Positions 34,248-43,328 are shown, numbered from the stretch's first letter. The stretch is 64,000 bases of DNA from an uncultured Bacteroidota bacterium (GCA_937899625.1 CALCCB010000075.1:20485-84484), one strand, 5' to 3'. Notes: generated from the sequence alone by a model not told the origin. Numbers and translations: made by a program.

Positions 34248-34538
34248 ATGAAGATCACAGAAGAAATTGTAGACCATATTGCTCACCTTGCCAGACTTCG
34301 CTTCCCGGGAAACCAAAAAGCTGAAATCATGGCGGATATGGAAAAGATCACGAATTTCATGGATAAGCTGAGCGAAGTAGACACTGAAAATGTGGAGCCA
34401 TTGATCTTTATGACAGATGAAGTAAATAAGCTTCGTGAAGATGAAGTGAAAATGGACATTTCAAAGGATGACGCATTGAAGAATGCTCCTAAAAAAGATT
34501 CTGATTACTTCAGGATTCCGAAGGTTCTCGATAAATAA
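34248..34538 (+). CDS. gatC: Aspartyl/glutamyl-tRNA amidotransferase subunit C
   Basis: A 96-residue protein with the GatC pattern VDHIAHLARLRF, KITNFMDKLSEVDTENVEPL and C-terminal YFRIPKVLDK. GatC bridges GatA and GatB in the complex that amidates misacylated Glu/Asp-tRNA. gatA is about 13 kb away on the other strand and gatB is absent from the window, a scattered layout frequent in Bacteroidota. A TACTTTTG box ends 4 bp before the ATG. Confidence 0.93.
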   Translation: MKITEEIVDHIAHLARLRFPGNQKAEIMADMEKITNFMDKLSEVDTENVEPLIFMTDEVNKLREDEVKMDISKDDALKNAPKKDSDYFRIPKVLDK

Positions 34539-34552
34539 TCGGCGATTACTGC

Positions 34553-34963
34553 CTAGAAAAATCCTCTCGACAATCCAATTCCAATAAAAGCGATCGCCAA
34601 GGCGAGTAATAGGTTGATTCTCCCTGTCCAGGAAGCGATCTTTCTCAACTTAGGATCAGGTTGTCTTTCGAGATCTTCAAGTGCCCTTTTTCCGATGTAA
34701 AAATCGTGGTAAGCCCCAATGATCAGCATTGATCCAAACAAAATTAACTTGATCAACAACCAGTGACCGTACTGAGAGTCATGATAAAAGGACCATTCAA
34801 AGGGGATATGTCTGAAATGAAGGTTCAGGACACCGGTAAATACGAGACCAATCAGCGTGATCCATCCAACCGTTCTCAATCTCATTCCTGTAGTATACAA
34901 CAAGTGCATACGATCCGGGTGATTCTTTCTTGAAGGCAAGAGAACCAATGGCAAAAACAGCAT
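34553..34963 (-). CDS. CopD-like membrane protein, N-terminus possibly interrupted by a stop codon
   Basis: 136 residues from the ATG at 34963, with helices near residues 28-48, 69-86 and 112-134. It resembles the CopD copper-resistance/export domain or a related small membrane family. The frame upstream of the ATG still reads like the first helix of such proteins: SVFFHF, stop TGA (34988-34990), then LAAVWIGG leading into MLFLPLVLLP. CopD-type proteins usually start with a helix of the form FH-LAA-WIGGM, so the TGA splits it. Either the gene is inactivated, the base is a sequence error, or translation begins at the internal ATG and lacks part of helix one. It follows the RDD gene by about 60 bp. 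Confidence 0.6.
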   Translation of the reverse strand: MLFLPLVLLPSRKNHPDRMHLLYTTGMRLRTVGWITLIGLVFTGVLNLHFRHIPFEWSFYHDSQYGHWLLIKLILFGSMLIIGAYHDFYIGKRALEDLERQPDPKLRKIASWTGRINLLLALAIAFIGIGLSRGFF

Positions 34964-35025
34964 ACCACCAATCCAGACAGCCGCCAGTCAAAAATGAAAA
35001 AAGACAGAAAAAACCAACCCGGACC

Positions 35026-35601
35026 CTAATCGAGTATATCTGAACGCTCGTCTACACGAAACCCTCCCGATTGTTCAGCGATCAGTCTTTTCAACGTCTC
35101 ATGTTCCGTTTTGGTCACCACATACGTCTTGGAAAGAGTGTCGTGCCATCCCCTTTCGCCGAGGCACGAAAGAGCTTCAAACGGAATGATCCGCGCAAAC
35201 GACCTTCCTAATAGAGTGGCATTATCGGGCTTATCTCCATATTCGTCGATCACGACTGAATTCGTCACCAGCTTTCCTATGGAAGTCCCCATCGCTGCCT
35301 CGACAGAAAAGTAATAAATTCCTGTAATCAACATTGAAACCCCATTCCAGGTAAGATCCGGAACTTTACTCGCTGTGTAAGGATCTATCGCCGCAAACAC
35401 GAACCCTATCCCAAAATTGATCGTATAGAGAATCACCAGGTCGATCAGGTAATGACCAAATCTTTTCCATCCTTGAACGGTTTGAACTTTCCTTTTCACG
35501 GCCGCCTGATAAGGCTCCGCTGTGCGGTTACCAAAAGCATCCCTTTCCCTGTGATAGAAAGTTTTCTCTTCAGTTAGATCAGTGATCTTCAGCTTTGTCA
35601 T
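35026..35601 (-). CDS. RDD-family membrane protein
   Basis: A 191-residue protein with an N-terminal soluble stretch, then RDD-type helices: WKRFGHYLIDLVILYTINFG, ITGIYYFSVEAAMGTSIGKL and the tail LLGRSFARIIPFEALSCLG. The family marks are the Arg near the first helix and the Asp in the first and second halves. Function is unknown; some members are linked to ion or osmolyte handling. Its start overlaps the stop of the M42 peptidase by 4 bp, so the two are coupled. The CopD-like frame follows directly. Confidence 0.8.
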   Translation of the reverse strand: MTKLKITDLTEEKTFYHRERDAFGNRTAEPYQAAVKRKVQTVQGWKRFGHYLIDLVILYTINFGIGFVFAAIDPYTASKVPDLTWNGVSMLITGIYYFSVEAAMGTSIGKLVTNSVVIDEYGDKPDNATLLGRSFARIIPFEALSCLGERGWHDTLSKTYVVTKTEHETLKRLIAEQSGGFRVDERSDILD

Positions 35602-36659
35602 AAACTCCAGTTGTACTTATCCAATTCACTTACACATGCCATTAAAAGGTCTATGCTTCCTTCAATGTCCTTTTTATGCGCCATTTCGATCACTTGATGA
35701 AGGTGTCGCGTGGGGATGGAAACTGCCCCAGCGATTGATCCTCCTTCGGTCATTCGTTGAATTCCAGCAGTGTCTGTTCCACCGGCAGTCAAGATCTCCG
35801 GCTGCCATTTGATCTTGTGCTTATCTGCCGTTTTTTTCATGTAATCCACCATTCTGTAATCGCAAATGGTTGAAGCATCCATGATCTTTATGGCTGCACC
35901 ATCACCCAGTTTAGTGATCATTTCATGCGCAGCTGCACCTGGAAGGTCAAAAGCAATGGTTGTGTCAAGACCGAATCCAAAGTCAGGATTGATGCGCAAT
36001 GCAGAAACATTTGCCCCACGAATTCCGACTTCTTCCTGAACTGTAAAGACTCCGTAAATATCATATGGGACCTTTTTCCCTTTCAGTTTTCGAAGCGTTT
36101 CGATCAAAATAAAAACAGCCAATCGATTGTCCAAGCTTTTTCCATTTACGCATTCTCCCATCTCGATGAATTCTCTTTCTCGTGTAATGGGATCACCGAT
36201 ATTGATTAGTTTTTTTACCTCTTCAGCGGGCAAACCTGTATCAATAAAATAGTCAGAGAGCTTCGCTACCTTTTCTCTTTCTGCTGCTGTCATGACATGG
36301 ATCGGTTTGGAAGCCATAACTCCAATAACATCCTTTTTCCCATGGATCAATACGCGCTGAGCTGTCAATGTTTTAGGGTCAAAACCCCCAAGAGTATGAA
36401 AACGAATAAATCCTTTATCATCAATATGAGTTACGATAAAACCGATCTCATCCATATGGGCACCGATCATGACTTTTTTACGATCCGCAGGCTTTGAAGA
36501 GCCTCTTTTGATCGCGTAAACATTACCCATATTATCGGTTTGCACCTCATCGGTCAATCCTTTCAGCTCTTTCAGAACCAGATCTCTAATTCTCTTTTCA
36601 AACCCAGGTGCACCAGGCACTGTACATATCTGTCCCAGTAATTTCGTGTTGATCGCCAT
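35598..36659 (-). CDS. M42-family metallopeptidase (aminopeptidase/endoglucanase type)
   Basis: A 353-residue cytoplasmic metal-dependent aminopeptidase. The metal ligands can be placed in GAHMDEIGFIV, SLDNRLAVFILIETL, VQEEVGIRGANV, GLDTTIAFD and IPTRHLHQVIEM. Members trim short peptides after proteasome-like or other proteolysis and form large dodecamers with two Zn or Co ions per subunit. The start is the ATG directly after an A-rich leader, and the stop overlaps the RDD gene. The neighbour across the divergent gap is radA. Confidence 0.92.
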   Translation of the reverse strand: MAINTKLLGQICTVPGAPGFEKRIRDLVLKELKGLTDEVQTDNMGNVYAIKRGSSKPADRKKVMIGAHMDEIGFIVTHIDDKGFIRFHTLGGFDPKTLTAQRVLIHGKKDVIGVMASKPIHVMTAAEREKVAKLSDYFIDTGLPAEEVKKLINIGDPITREREFIEMGECVNGKSLDNRLAVFILIETLRKLKGKKVPYDIYGVFTVQEEVGIRGANVSALRINPDFGFGLDTTIAFDLPGAAAHEMITKLGDGAAIKIMDASTICDYRMVDYMKKTADKHKIKWQPEILTAGGTDTAGIQRMTEGGSIAGAVSIPTRHLHQVIEMAHKKDIEGSIDLLMACVSELDKYNWSL

Positions 36660-36757
36660 TGTTGTTTTGTTTGGATTAAAAATAGAAATTCTCCTTGATT
36701 TCGATCCTTGGAACTTGAGGAAGTTATCAATTCTATGATTTGAATTATCTTTAACCT

Positions 36758-38119
36758 ATGTCTAAACTGAGATCAGCGTTTTTTTGTCAGAATTGTGGTT
36801 ATGAAACTCCAAAATGGTTGGGTAAATGTCCTTCATGCAAGGAGTGGAATACTTTTGTAGAGGAGCTAATCGAAAAAACCGTTCCGACCGTTGTTGCTTT
36901 CTCCGGTGTGACCAAGAACGCAAAACCTCAGCCATTGCAGGATGTTGAACAGAGTGACCAGCAGCGACTACCTCTTCGTGACAAAGAGCTTCAACGAGTA
37001 TTAGGTGGAGGATTAGTGCCCGGATCTCTTGTTCTCTTTGGTGGTGAGCCTGGAATTGGAAAATCTACACTGATGTTGCAGATGGCCATTCAGGAAACTC
37101 AACTGAAAATCCTGTATGTTTCCGGAGAAGAAAGTGAACAACAGATCAGGATGAGAGCCGAACGCATTGGGCTTGAAAATCAGCAATGCTATATACTAAC
37201 CGAAACCAATCTTCAGAACATTTTTAAACAAGCGGAAGATACGCAACCACAATTGTTGGTGATCGACTCCATTCAAACGCTTTTCTCATCAAATATTGAA
37301 AGTTCACCGGGTAGTATTTCCCAAGTCAGAGAGTGCACTGCTCAGTTACTTCGATACGCGAAACAAACCGGAATTCCAGTGTTCCTGATCGGACATATTA
37401 CGAAAGAAGGAACATTAGCAGGTCCCAAAGTCCTGGAACATATGGTAGACACCGTTCTTCAATTCGAAGGAGACCGAAATCACGTCTATCGTCTCTTACG
37501 ATCCATTAAAAATCGTTTTGGGAGTACCAATGAGTTGGGCATCTACGAAATGGTGGGGAGCGGTCTTCGTCAAGTGGAAAATCCATCTGAGATATTGATC
37601 ACGAACACAGATCAGACATTGAGTGGTGTTGCGATCGGCGCAACGCTTGAAGGCTTACGTCCCATGCTAATAGAAGTTCAGGCGTTGGTCAGCACTGCTG
37701 CATATGGAACTCCTCAACGTTCCTCAACAGGTTTTGATGTAAAGCGTTTAAACATGTTGCTAGCCGTAATGGAGAAGCGCTGTGGATTCCGCTTGGGGGC
37801 GAAGGATGTATTCCTGAACATTACTGGAGGAATTAAGGTGGATGATCCAGCCATTGATCTCGCCGTTGTTGCTTCGGTACTTTCCTCAAACGCGGATCTC
37901 CCTATTGATTCAAAGATCGCTTTATCTGCAGAGGTGGGTCTGTCCGGTGAGATAAGACCCGTCAACAGAATAGAGCAACGCATCTTTGAAGCCGAAAAAC
38001 TCGGATTCGAGCGCATTGTGATCTCCAAATATTGCAAAGGAATTGATCCGAAACGCTTTAAAATAGAGCTCGTTCAGTGCGGCAAGATCGAAGAAGTTGT
38101 CAAGGCACTCTTTGCTTGA
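36758..38119 (+). CDS. radA: DNA repair protein RadA
   Basis: A 453-residue protein with all RadA marks: N-terminal zinc finger (FFCQNCGYETPKWLGKCPSC), Walker A GGEPGIGKST, Walker B LLVIDSIQTLF, the RadA motif LLRSIKNRFGSTNELGIY and a C-terminal Lon-like domain. It is a RecA-like DNA helicase helping branch migration during recombinational repair. Length equals the family norm. It is transcribed away from the M42 gene with a short A/T-rich gap and faces the desaturase gene at its 3' end. Confidence 0.97.
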   Translation: MSKLRSAFFCQNCGYETPKWLGKCPSCKEWNTFVEELIEKTVPTVVAFSGVTKNAKPQPLQDVEQSDQQRLPLRDKELQRVLGGGLVPGSLVLFGGEPGIGKSTLMLQMAIQETQLKILYVSGEESEQQIRMRAERIGLENQQCYILTETNLQNIFKQAEDTQPQLLVIDSIQTLFSSNIESSPGSISQVRECTAQLLRYAKQTGIPVFLIGHITKEGTLAGPKVLEHMVDTVLQFEGDRNHVYRLLRSIKNRFGSTNELGIYEMVGSGLRQVENPSEILITNTDQTLSGVAIGATLEGLRPMLIEVQALVSTAAYGTPQRSSTGFDVKRLNMLLAVMEKRCGFRLGAKDVFLNITGGIKVDDPAIDLAVVASVLSSNADLPIDSKIALSAEVGLSGEIRPVNRIEQRIFEAEKLGFERIVISKYCKGIDPKRFKIELVQCGKIEEVVKALFA

Positions 38120-38127
38120 TTAATGCA

Positions 38128-38697
38128 TTAATATCCATTTCTCACCGGTAAACCCCTGGTAGGTTTGATTCCAAAAAGGAGAAAAAAGCGTTCGATCTTT
38201 TCCCAGTAGCCCAGCTTATTCAGCATTGGATTGAGATAACAGGTCATTACACAATAGTTCACGTTGTATGGGGAAGTGTGATGCAGACCATGCATTCTTT
38301 TTGACTGTATTAATCCAATCCATTGCAACCATCCTATCAATCTGCCATTTTCCTTTTTAGTTCGATGAGAAATAGCGTGCAGCTCATTCGCAAATGAAGC
38401 ATAGATAAGGACAAAGACAACCTCCCAAACCAAAACATTCAAAAAATAGGCTCCTGCTAACAAAATGGTTGCAATGATGAGTGACAATCTAATTCTCGAC
38501 CATGAGCTATCCTTCAAAAATTTTCTGGGCTTTTCATGATGTTCCAGATTGGGTATTACTACTAGTTTCCCAAGGACCTTCCAATTGGGATTCCCATATG
38601 CATCTTCCCACCAATGTACCGTCCCTGTTATAAGATCCGTTAAAAGGATCAATCCGAATATTTTAAGTAATACGAACATGACTTGTTTTTTCTTCAA
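38128..38697 (-). CDS. CarF/TMEM189 (PEDS1)-type lipid desaturase
   Basis: A 189-residue membrane protein with four helices. Its histidine clusters fit the TMEM189/CarF/FAD4 'lipid desaturase domain': DLITGTVHWWEDAYG, PNLEHHEKPRKF, FANELHAISHRTK and RMHGLHHTSPYNVNYCVMT, followed by YLNPMLNKLGYWEKIE. These histidines hold two iron atoms. Known members include plasmanylethanolamine desaturase (forming the vinyl ether of plasmalogens in Myxococcus and animals) and plant FAD4, which desaturates phosphatidylglycerol. The neighbours (radA, NYN gene) give no clue to the substrate. It ends 9 bp from the radA stop. Confidence 0.82.
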   Translation of the reverse strand: MKKKQVMFVLLKIFGLILLTDLITGTVHWWEDAYGNPNWKVLGKLVVIPNLEHHEKPRKFLKDSSWSRIRLSLIIATILLAGAYFLNVLVWEVVFVLIYASFANELHAISHRTKKENGRLIGWLQWIGLIQSKRMHGLHHTSPYNVNYCVMTCYLNPMLNKLGYWEKIERFFLLFGIKPTRGLPVRNGY

Positions 38698-38954
38698 AAC
38701 TATTTCACAAGCCTACCACCAAACGAATCAAATATTTATTCTTTATTACTCTATTTATCATTCACAACAATCTACTTCTCCTATATATAGGGGGTTTTTA
38801 AATTCATTTATTACGATATTTTTGATCCATTCCGGGAAGAAAACCCTTTGTTTCGAGCCCTGTGTGCTTTTTTAGTGTATCTTTATATTCAGTTGCCAAC
38901 AGATCCTCTTAAAAACAATCATTGATCTACCCGGGCACAACCAATCAAAACTTT

Positions 38955-39710
38955 ATGAATAATCTCAACTTAGCCGTCCTTATTGACGGAGACAATATAC
39001 CTTCTGCACACATCAAAGAGATGATGGAGGAAATCACCAAATACGGAAATCCAACGATTAAAAGAATTTATGGTGACTGGACAAAGCCCAATCTTTCAAA
39101 GTGGAAAAACCTGTTGCTTGAAAATGCAATTACCCCAATCCAACAATACGGGTATACTTCTGGTAAAAACGCAACAGACTCAGCGATGATCATCGATGCT
39201 ATGGACATCCTGTACAGCGGGAAAGTAACTGGTTTTTGCCTGGTTTCGAGCGACAGTGATTTTACACGACTTGCCACTCGCCTCAGGGAGGCAGGAATGC
39301 AGGTGATTGGAATTGGAGAAAAGAAAACTCCCAACCCTTTCATCGTTGCTTGTGACAAGTTTATTTATATCGAAATCCTGAAAGGGCAATCCGAAAAGAA
39401 GGACGATACTTCGATTAATTCCAAAAGGAACAACGTTGATAAGATCACACAACGAGACATTAACCTCATCAGAACAACCATATCCGATCTTTCAGATGAT
39501 GATGGATGGGCATTTCTTGGTGATGTAGGGAGTCTCCTGCAAAAGAAACAACCCAATTTTGACTCCAGAAACTACGGATTCGAAAAGTTAACCCCGCTCA
39601 TCAGGTCTATTGGTCTGTTCGAATTGGAGCAGCGAGAAAACCCAAAGAGCAAACACAAGCTGATCTTTGTGAAGAATACAGAGAAAGCAGTGTCGCAATC
39701 AAAAAAGTGA
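38955..39710 (+). CDS. NYN-domain ribonuclease with LOTUS/OST-HTH domain
   Basis: A 251-residue protein. An NYN (PIN-like) domain fills residues 5-150: the acidic residues are in AVLIDGDNIP, KNATDSAMIIDAMDIL and LVSSDSDFTRLATRL. A charged linker leads to a C-terminal OST-HTH/LOTUS domain (residues about 180-250: GWAFLGDVGSLLQKKQPNFD, FEKLTPLIRSIGLFEL). LOTUS domains bind RNA or protein; NYN domains cut RNA. The targets are unknown. The start at the ATG is preferred to an upstream in-frame TTG. The 257-bp gap before it shows no clear feature apart from an imperfect -7 box. Confidence 0.85.
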   Translation: MNNLNLAVLIDGDNIPSAHIKEMMEEITKYGNPTIKRIYGDWTKPNLSKWKNLLLENAITPIQQYGYTSGKNATDSAMIIDAMDILYSGKVTGFCLVSSDSDFTRLATRLREAGMQVIGIGEKKTPNPFIVACDKFIYIEILKGQSEKKDDTSINSKRNNVDKITQRDINLIRTTISDLSDDDGWAFLGDVGSLLQKKQPNFDSRNYGFEKLTPLIRSIGLFELEQRENPKSKHKLIFVKNTEKAVSQSKK

Positions 39711-39782
39711 TTGGACATATACTCCCAGTTTTCGATTTTCTGCATATTCTTTTTTGTACCTTGGATTAATTTCTGAATTGAT

Positions 39783-40616
39783 ATGAAAAACCATGTCTTA
39801 AAATCTCTGATCCTTTCCCTTTTTTGTGGATCGCTGTTGGCTCAGGTAGATAAAGTTGAAGTTCAATTAACGGGAAAAATTGACAAGTACCCTATTGAAG
39901 TGGCGTTTAACTCCTTTAACAGAACAACAGGAGAACTTGAAGGGGTTTATCGATATGCCGGGAAGAAGAACTACATTCAATTAAAGGGTCAAATGGTTGA
40001 CCGCGTGATCTATCTCGAAGAGAGCTACAAGGATGAAATTACTGGAGTTTTTTACCTTGAAGAAAATGAAAAGGAACTTACAGGAACATGGATCTCCGGG
40101 AGCGGCAACAAATCCTTTGATGTTTCACTGAATACAAATGATCATACCTATTTTCCTCTTTCAACGAAATCACTTGAAGAAATTTCAGAAGTAAATGAAG
40201 TTAGCGCAGACCTTACAGGATCCTATGGGGTTGAATTCTACTGGATCAATGATATGTGGTTCTCAGAGGAAACCAAACAGCTAGAAGTAGGCTTTAATGG
40301 TGGCTTTGCCGTATTGGAACAATTGGGAACGGATTCATTGCATTTTCAGGTTGAGGTGATCTGTGGACCCACCTATCATTTTGCAATGGCAGACGGCATT
40401 GCCTATCTAAAAGACACGGCATACATCTACACCAACGAAGACGGTTGTGAGATCAGCATTACAGGTGGAGGTAAAAGGGCCAGGTTATCGGCTAACATGT
40501 CTTTTGAATGTGGTTTCGGTGCGAGAGCTTTTCTTGATCACGAATTTATTAAGATCAGTGATGAGCCTCGTTTTGGAGAGGATACATCACTTGAGGCAAT
40601 GAAGCAGAAAGAATAG
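39783..40616 (+). CDS. Secreted protein of unknown function
   Basis: A 277-residue exported protein (signal peptide KNHVLKSLILSLFCGSLLAQ). The mature part is beta-rich with strands such as VEVQLTGKIDKYPIEVAF, KNYIQLKGQMVDRVIYLEE and EKELTGTWISGSGN, suggesting an up-and-down barrel or lipocalin-like first half. The second half contains a Cys pair (VICGPTYHF, GCEISI) and SFECGFGARAF. No T9SS domain is visible and no family is recognised. It lies between the NYN gene and the convergent M1 peptidase, 3 bp from that stop. Confidence 0.7.
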   Translation: MKNHVLKSLILSLFCGSLLAQVDKVEVQLTGKIDKYPIEVAFNSFNRTTGELEGVYRYAGKKNYIQLKGQMVDRVIYLEESYKDEITGVFYLEENEKELTGTWISGSGNKSFDVSLNTNDHTYFPLSTKSLEEISEVNEVSADLTGSYGVEFYWINDMWFSEETKQLEVGFNGGFAVLEQLGTDSLHFQVEVICGPTYHFAMADGIAYLKDTAYIYTNEDGCEISITGGGKRARLSANMSFECGFGARAFLDHEFIKISDEPRFGEDTSLEAMKQKE

Positions 40617-40619
40617 TGC

Positions 40620-42557
40620 TTATCGCTTATTGATCAACTTTCTCAAACCATTCAGCTCAACAACATATGATCCGCTTGAAAGGCTACTTATATCTATCGA
40701 TGCGTCAGCAGATCCTTTCATAACCACTTGTCCTCTCATATCATAGATGAGGTAGTCATATTGAGTTTTATCTCCTTTAATATACAGCACGTCCTCAACC
40801 GGATTAGGATACAGAACCAGTCCAGGATTCTCATTCCCTTCAACACCAAGCAGATTTGGATCATTTTGAATGGTGCCATTTTTATTAATTACCCAGTTTA
40901 ATGGATCGATGGTGATGCTGTTATTGATCTGACCGATATTTTCAAGCAGGAACAAATCCTGATTGCTAGAAATATTGAAACGTATCGTCGTGTCAGGCAG
41001 AGAAGGGCGTGTGAATTTTAGATCTATTGGATTTGTGAACGTTGGAGTTACTGTTGGTTTCGATGAATTATGCGAAATCTGAACGTATGCATTATTTCCG
41101 ACCTGATTCCATCTTACTGAATACGTAAGATATCCTTCTCCAAAATACCATTGCTCAAAAAACGGCGCTAAATCGACCGATGTTTCGGCTTCCAAATGTT
41201 CCTTCAGGTCAATTCCTTTCGCTGTACTATCCGAATAAGCTGTTTGAAAGGATCGTAATGCGTTAAAAAACTGAACATCATCATTGATCAAATAACGCAT
41301 CGTGTGAACGATACTTGCCCCTTTATCATAGGTGAGGCGACCTGAAAAGATTCTGTTTTCATTTAAGCTATCCAACACCCAAACACTTCCCCCTGTTTGT
41401 GACATCACATTATCATGTACGTCAAGCATGTGCTGATCCTTTTCTGCTGGATACAGATTTTCCAACATCAAATACTCAGAATAAGACGCAAAGCCTTCAT
41501 TGACCCAGATATCACACCATGAAGCACACGTTACATGATCGCCCCACCATTGATGTCCAAGCTCATGAGAAGTCAATCCTTTTTCAAAGAATCCTTGTGT
41601 TGTCATCGTCTGATGTTCCATTCCTCCGGATAGCGGAGCCATGCAGTGTCCATATTTCTCATCTTCATAAGGATAAGGTCCATACAGCTCATAAAACAAC
41701 TCGATAAAATCTGCTGTTTCGTTGATGCGCGTTTGAAAATTAGTAAGCGTTGCCGGATTATCGTAAATAAAGTTCTGGATCATGATCGGAGCCGGAGCAC
41801 CAACGGGATTCGCATAGATTGTATAATCAATATACTTTGCGACAGAAACCGAAACCAGGTAATAATCGATCGCATGACGGTGTTTCCATTCAAAACGTTT
41901 GAAACCATTACCCAGATCAACAACGTTCTCTAATAATCCATTCGAGCCTGCCATACAAGTATCCGGAACCGTTATTTTAACTTGAGAACTATCTGCTTTG
42001 TCGGTAAGTGATTGTTTACATGGCCACCACTCATAGGCAGAAAAGGGCTCTGACAATGACCAAACCACCCTGTTCCCCCAAGTAGGAGAAGAAGCAGCTG
42101 TCATACCCGCACCTCCAAAAGGTGTTGTTCCTGCTGTGGGGGGTGTTCCGTTGTAATCAACTGCCACCACAAAATCCGTCCCTGTTGTTGCATTCAATGG
42201 AACTTTCACTGCCGACCCAGCTCTATTAAAACTTACAGGAGTACCATCCAGACGGATCTGCGTAATCGTAAAATTACTGTGTAACTCAAAAAGAACAGAG
42301 TCCAGAGCCACAACTGTTGTTCCGTGGATCTCTCCTGTTCCTACTACGTCCGTTACCACATTATTCATGGCAATATCGAGCGCGTAAAAATGCACGTCAT
42401 ACTTTTCCGTTTCTGCAATCTGTCCAACAGACAGTGAGGCGCTTTTCGTGGGATACTCAGTTGATCTTCTTTTAGAACAATAATTATTGTCTTCTCGCTG
42501 AGCGTAAGTAGATGAAATGGCAATAACGCCAATCAGAAATAAAGAGAGCTTAAGCAT
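40620..42557 (-). CDS. M1-family zinc aminopeptidase with T9SS sorting domain
   Basis: A 645-residue secreted peptidase (signal peptide LKLSLFLIGVIAISSTYAQ). The M1 catalytic set is clear: substrate motif LSGGMEHQTMT, zinc site TSHELGHQWWGDH (HExxH) and the third ligand Glu in NEGFASYSEYL. A T9SS type A domain is at the end (LVLYPNPVEDVLYIKGD, DMRGQVVMKG, LSSGSYVVEL). It would remove N-terminal residues from peptides outside the cell or at its surface. Shorter than full M1 enzymes because the C-terminal helical domain is replaced by the sorting domain. Confidence 0.92.
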   Translation of the reverse strand: MLKLSLFLIGVIAISSTYAQREDNNYCSKRRSTEYPTKSASLSVGQIAETEKYDVHFYALDIAMNNVVTDVVGTGEIHGTTVVALDSVLFELHSNFTITQIRLDGTPVSFNRAGSAVKVPLNATTGTDFVVAVDYNGTPPTAGTTPFGGAGMTAASSPTWGNRVVWSLSEPFSAYEWWPCKQSLTDKADSSQVKITVPDTCMAGSNGLLENVVDLGNGFKRFEWKHRHAIDYYLVSVSVAKYIDYTIYANPVGAPAPIMIQNFIYDNPATLTNFQTRINETADFIELFYELYGPYPYEDEKYGHCMAPLSGGMEHQTMTTQGFFEKGLTSHELGHQWWGDHVTCASWCDIWVNEGFASYSEYLMLENLYPAEKDQHMLDVHDNVMSQTGGSVWVLDSLNENRIFSGRLTYDKGASIVHTMRYLINDDVQFFNALRSFQTAYSDSTAKGIDLKEHLEAETSVDLAPFFEQWYFGEGYLTYSVRWNQVGNNAYVQISHNSSKPTVTPTFTNPIDLKFTRPSLPDTTIRFNISSNQDLFLLENIGQINNSITIDPLNWVINKNGTIQNDPNLLGVEGNENPGLVLYPNPVEDVLYIKGDKTQYDYLIYDMRGQVVMKGSADASIDISSLSSGSYVVELNGLRKLINKR

Positions 42558-42599
42558 AACATGGTTTTGTACGAAAATACAGATTTCCTTTTCAATGTC

Positions 42600-43328
42600 C
42601 TATAATTGAATTTCAGACAAATAAAAAGCCATTCCCAATGGAATGAGATTTGCATCCAAAGCCACACACCATCTGTCATCACTTCGTGGAGTAATGCCAA
42701 GTATCAATCCAACATAGATCAGGTATGACCCAACAAAAAGGAGTGATTCCAGAATATTTACATTGATTTTTGCGATATAAACATAAAATACTGTAACAAA
42801 CACCAGCGATAGGATCTTGCTTGATCTCATGCCAATGACCATTGGAAGCGTTCGTTTTTCGACTTCGTCATACTTCAGATCACGTATGTCAAAAGGGACT
42901 GTTATTCCATAAATAAAAAGAAAACCAGTAAGGGAGGGCCACATTTTATTTTCCACAATACCCCCCATCGGAACATAGATCAACATGAAGGACCAAACCA
43001 CGGCGATCAATATTGTTTTAATATAAGGTACATCCCGCAATGGTTTTTTTACAACGGGTAAAACATACCAAACAGAAACTACCGCAATGAGTCCGGTGCC
43101 AATCCATATTTCTATGCCAGAAGGAACGAAGATCAACAAACCGCCGACACCATTTAACAAGGATACCATAGATAAAATCCATAAACCTCTTCTATTCGCG
43201 TTAACCCATGTCAACCAAACCGACGGATTATTGATTCCTGATGATTTGATCAAACGATGAAAATTATAGGTACCAAGAACAAGACAAAAAATGATCAGTG
43301 CATAAATCACTGGTTGTTGATTCTGCAC
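42600..43328 (-). CDS. UbiA-like prenyltransferase-family membrane protein (start uncertain)
   Basis: At least 242 residues with about seven helices. The second acidic motif is FDIRDLKYDEVEKRTLP, and the first is reduced to LGTYNFHRL, as in a Bacteroidota subgroup. The frame from the GTG at 43328 lacks the first helix, yet the same frame stays open upstream to a TGA near 43446 and translates as LIGKFISNIIYGNWIVALG, then AAIFTFGWSRF, a convincing first helix. No ATG, GTG or TTG occurs in that stretch. The start must therefore be unusual (ATT/ATC) or a base change has removed it. Substrate unknown; homologues often sit in lipid or quinone pathways. Confidence 0.65.
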   Translation of the reverse strand: MQNQQPVIYALIIFCLVLGTYNFHRLIKSSGINNPSVWLTWVNANRRGLWILSMVSLLNGVGGLLIFVPSGIEIWIGTGLIAVVSVWYVLPVVKKPLRDVPYIKTILIAVVWSFMLIYVPMGGIVENKMWPSLTGFLFIYGITVPFDIRDLKYDEVEKRTLPMVIGMRSSKILSLVFVTVFYVYIAKINVNILESLLFVGSYLIYVGLILGITPRSDDRWCVALDANLIPLGMAFYLSEIQL

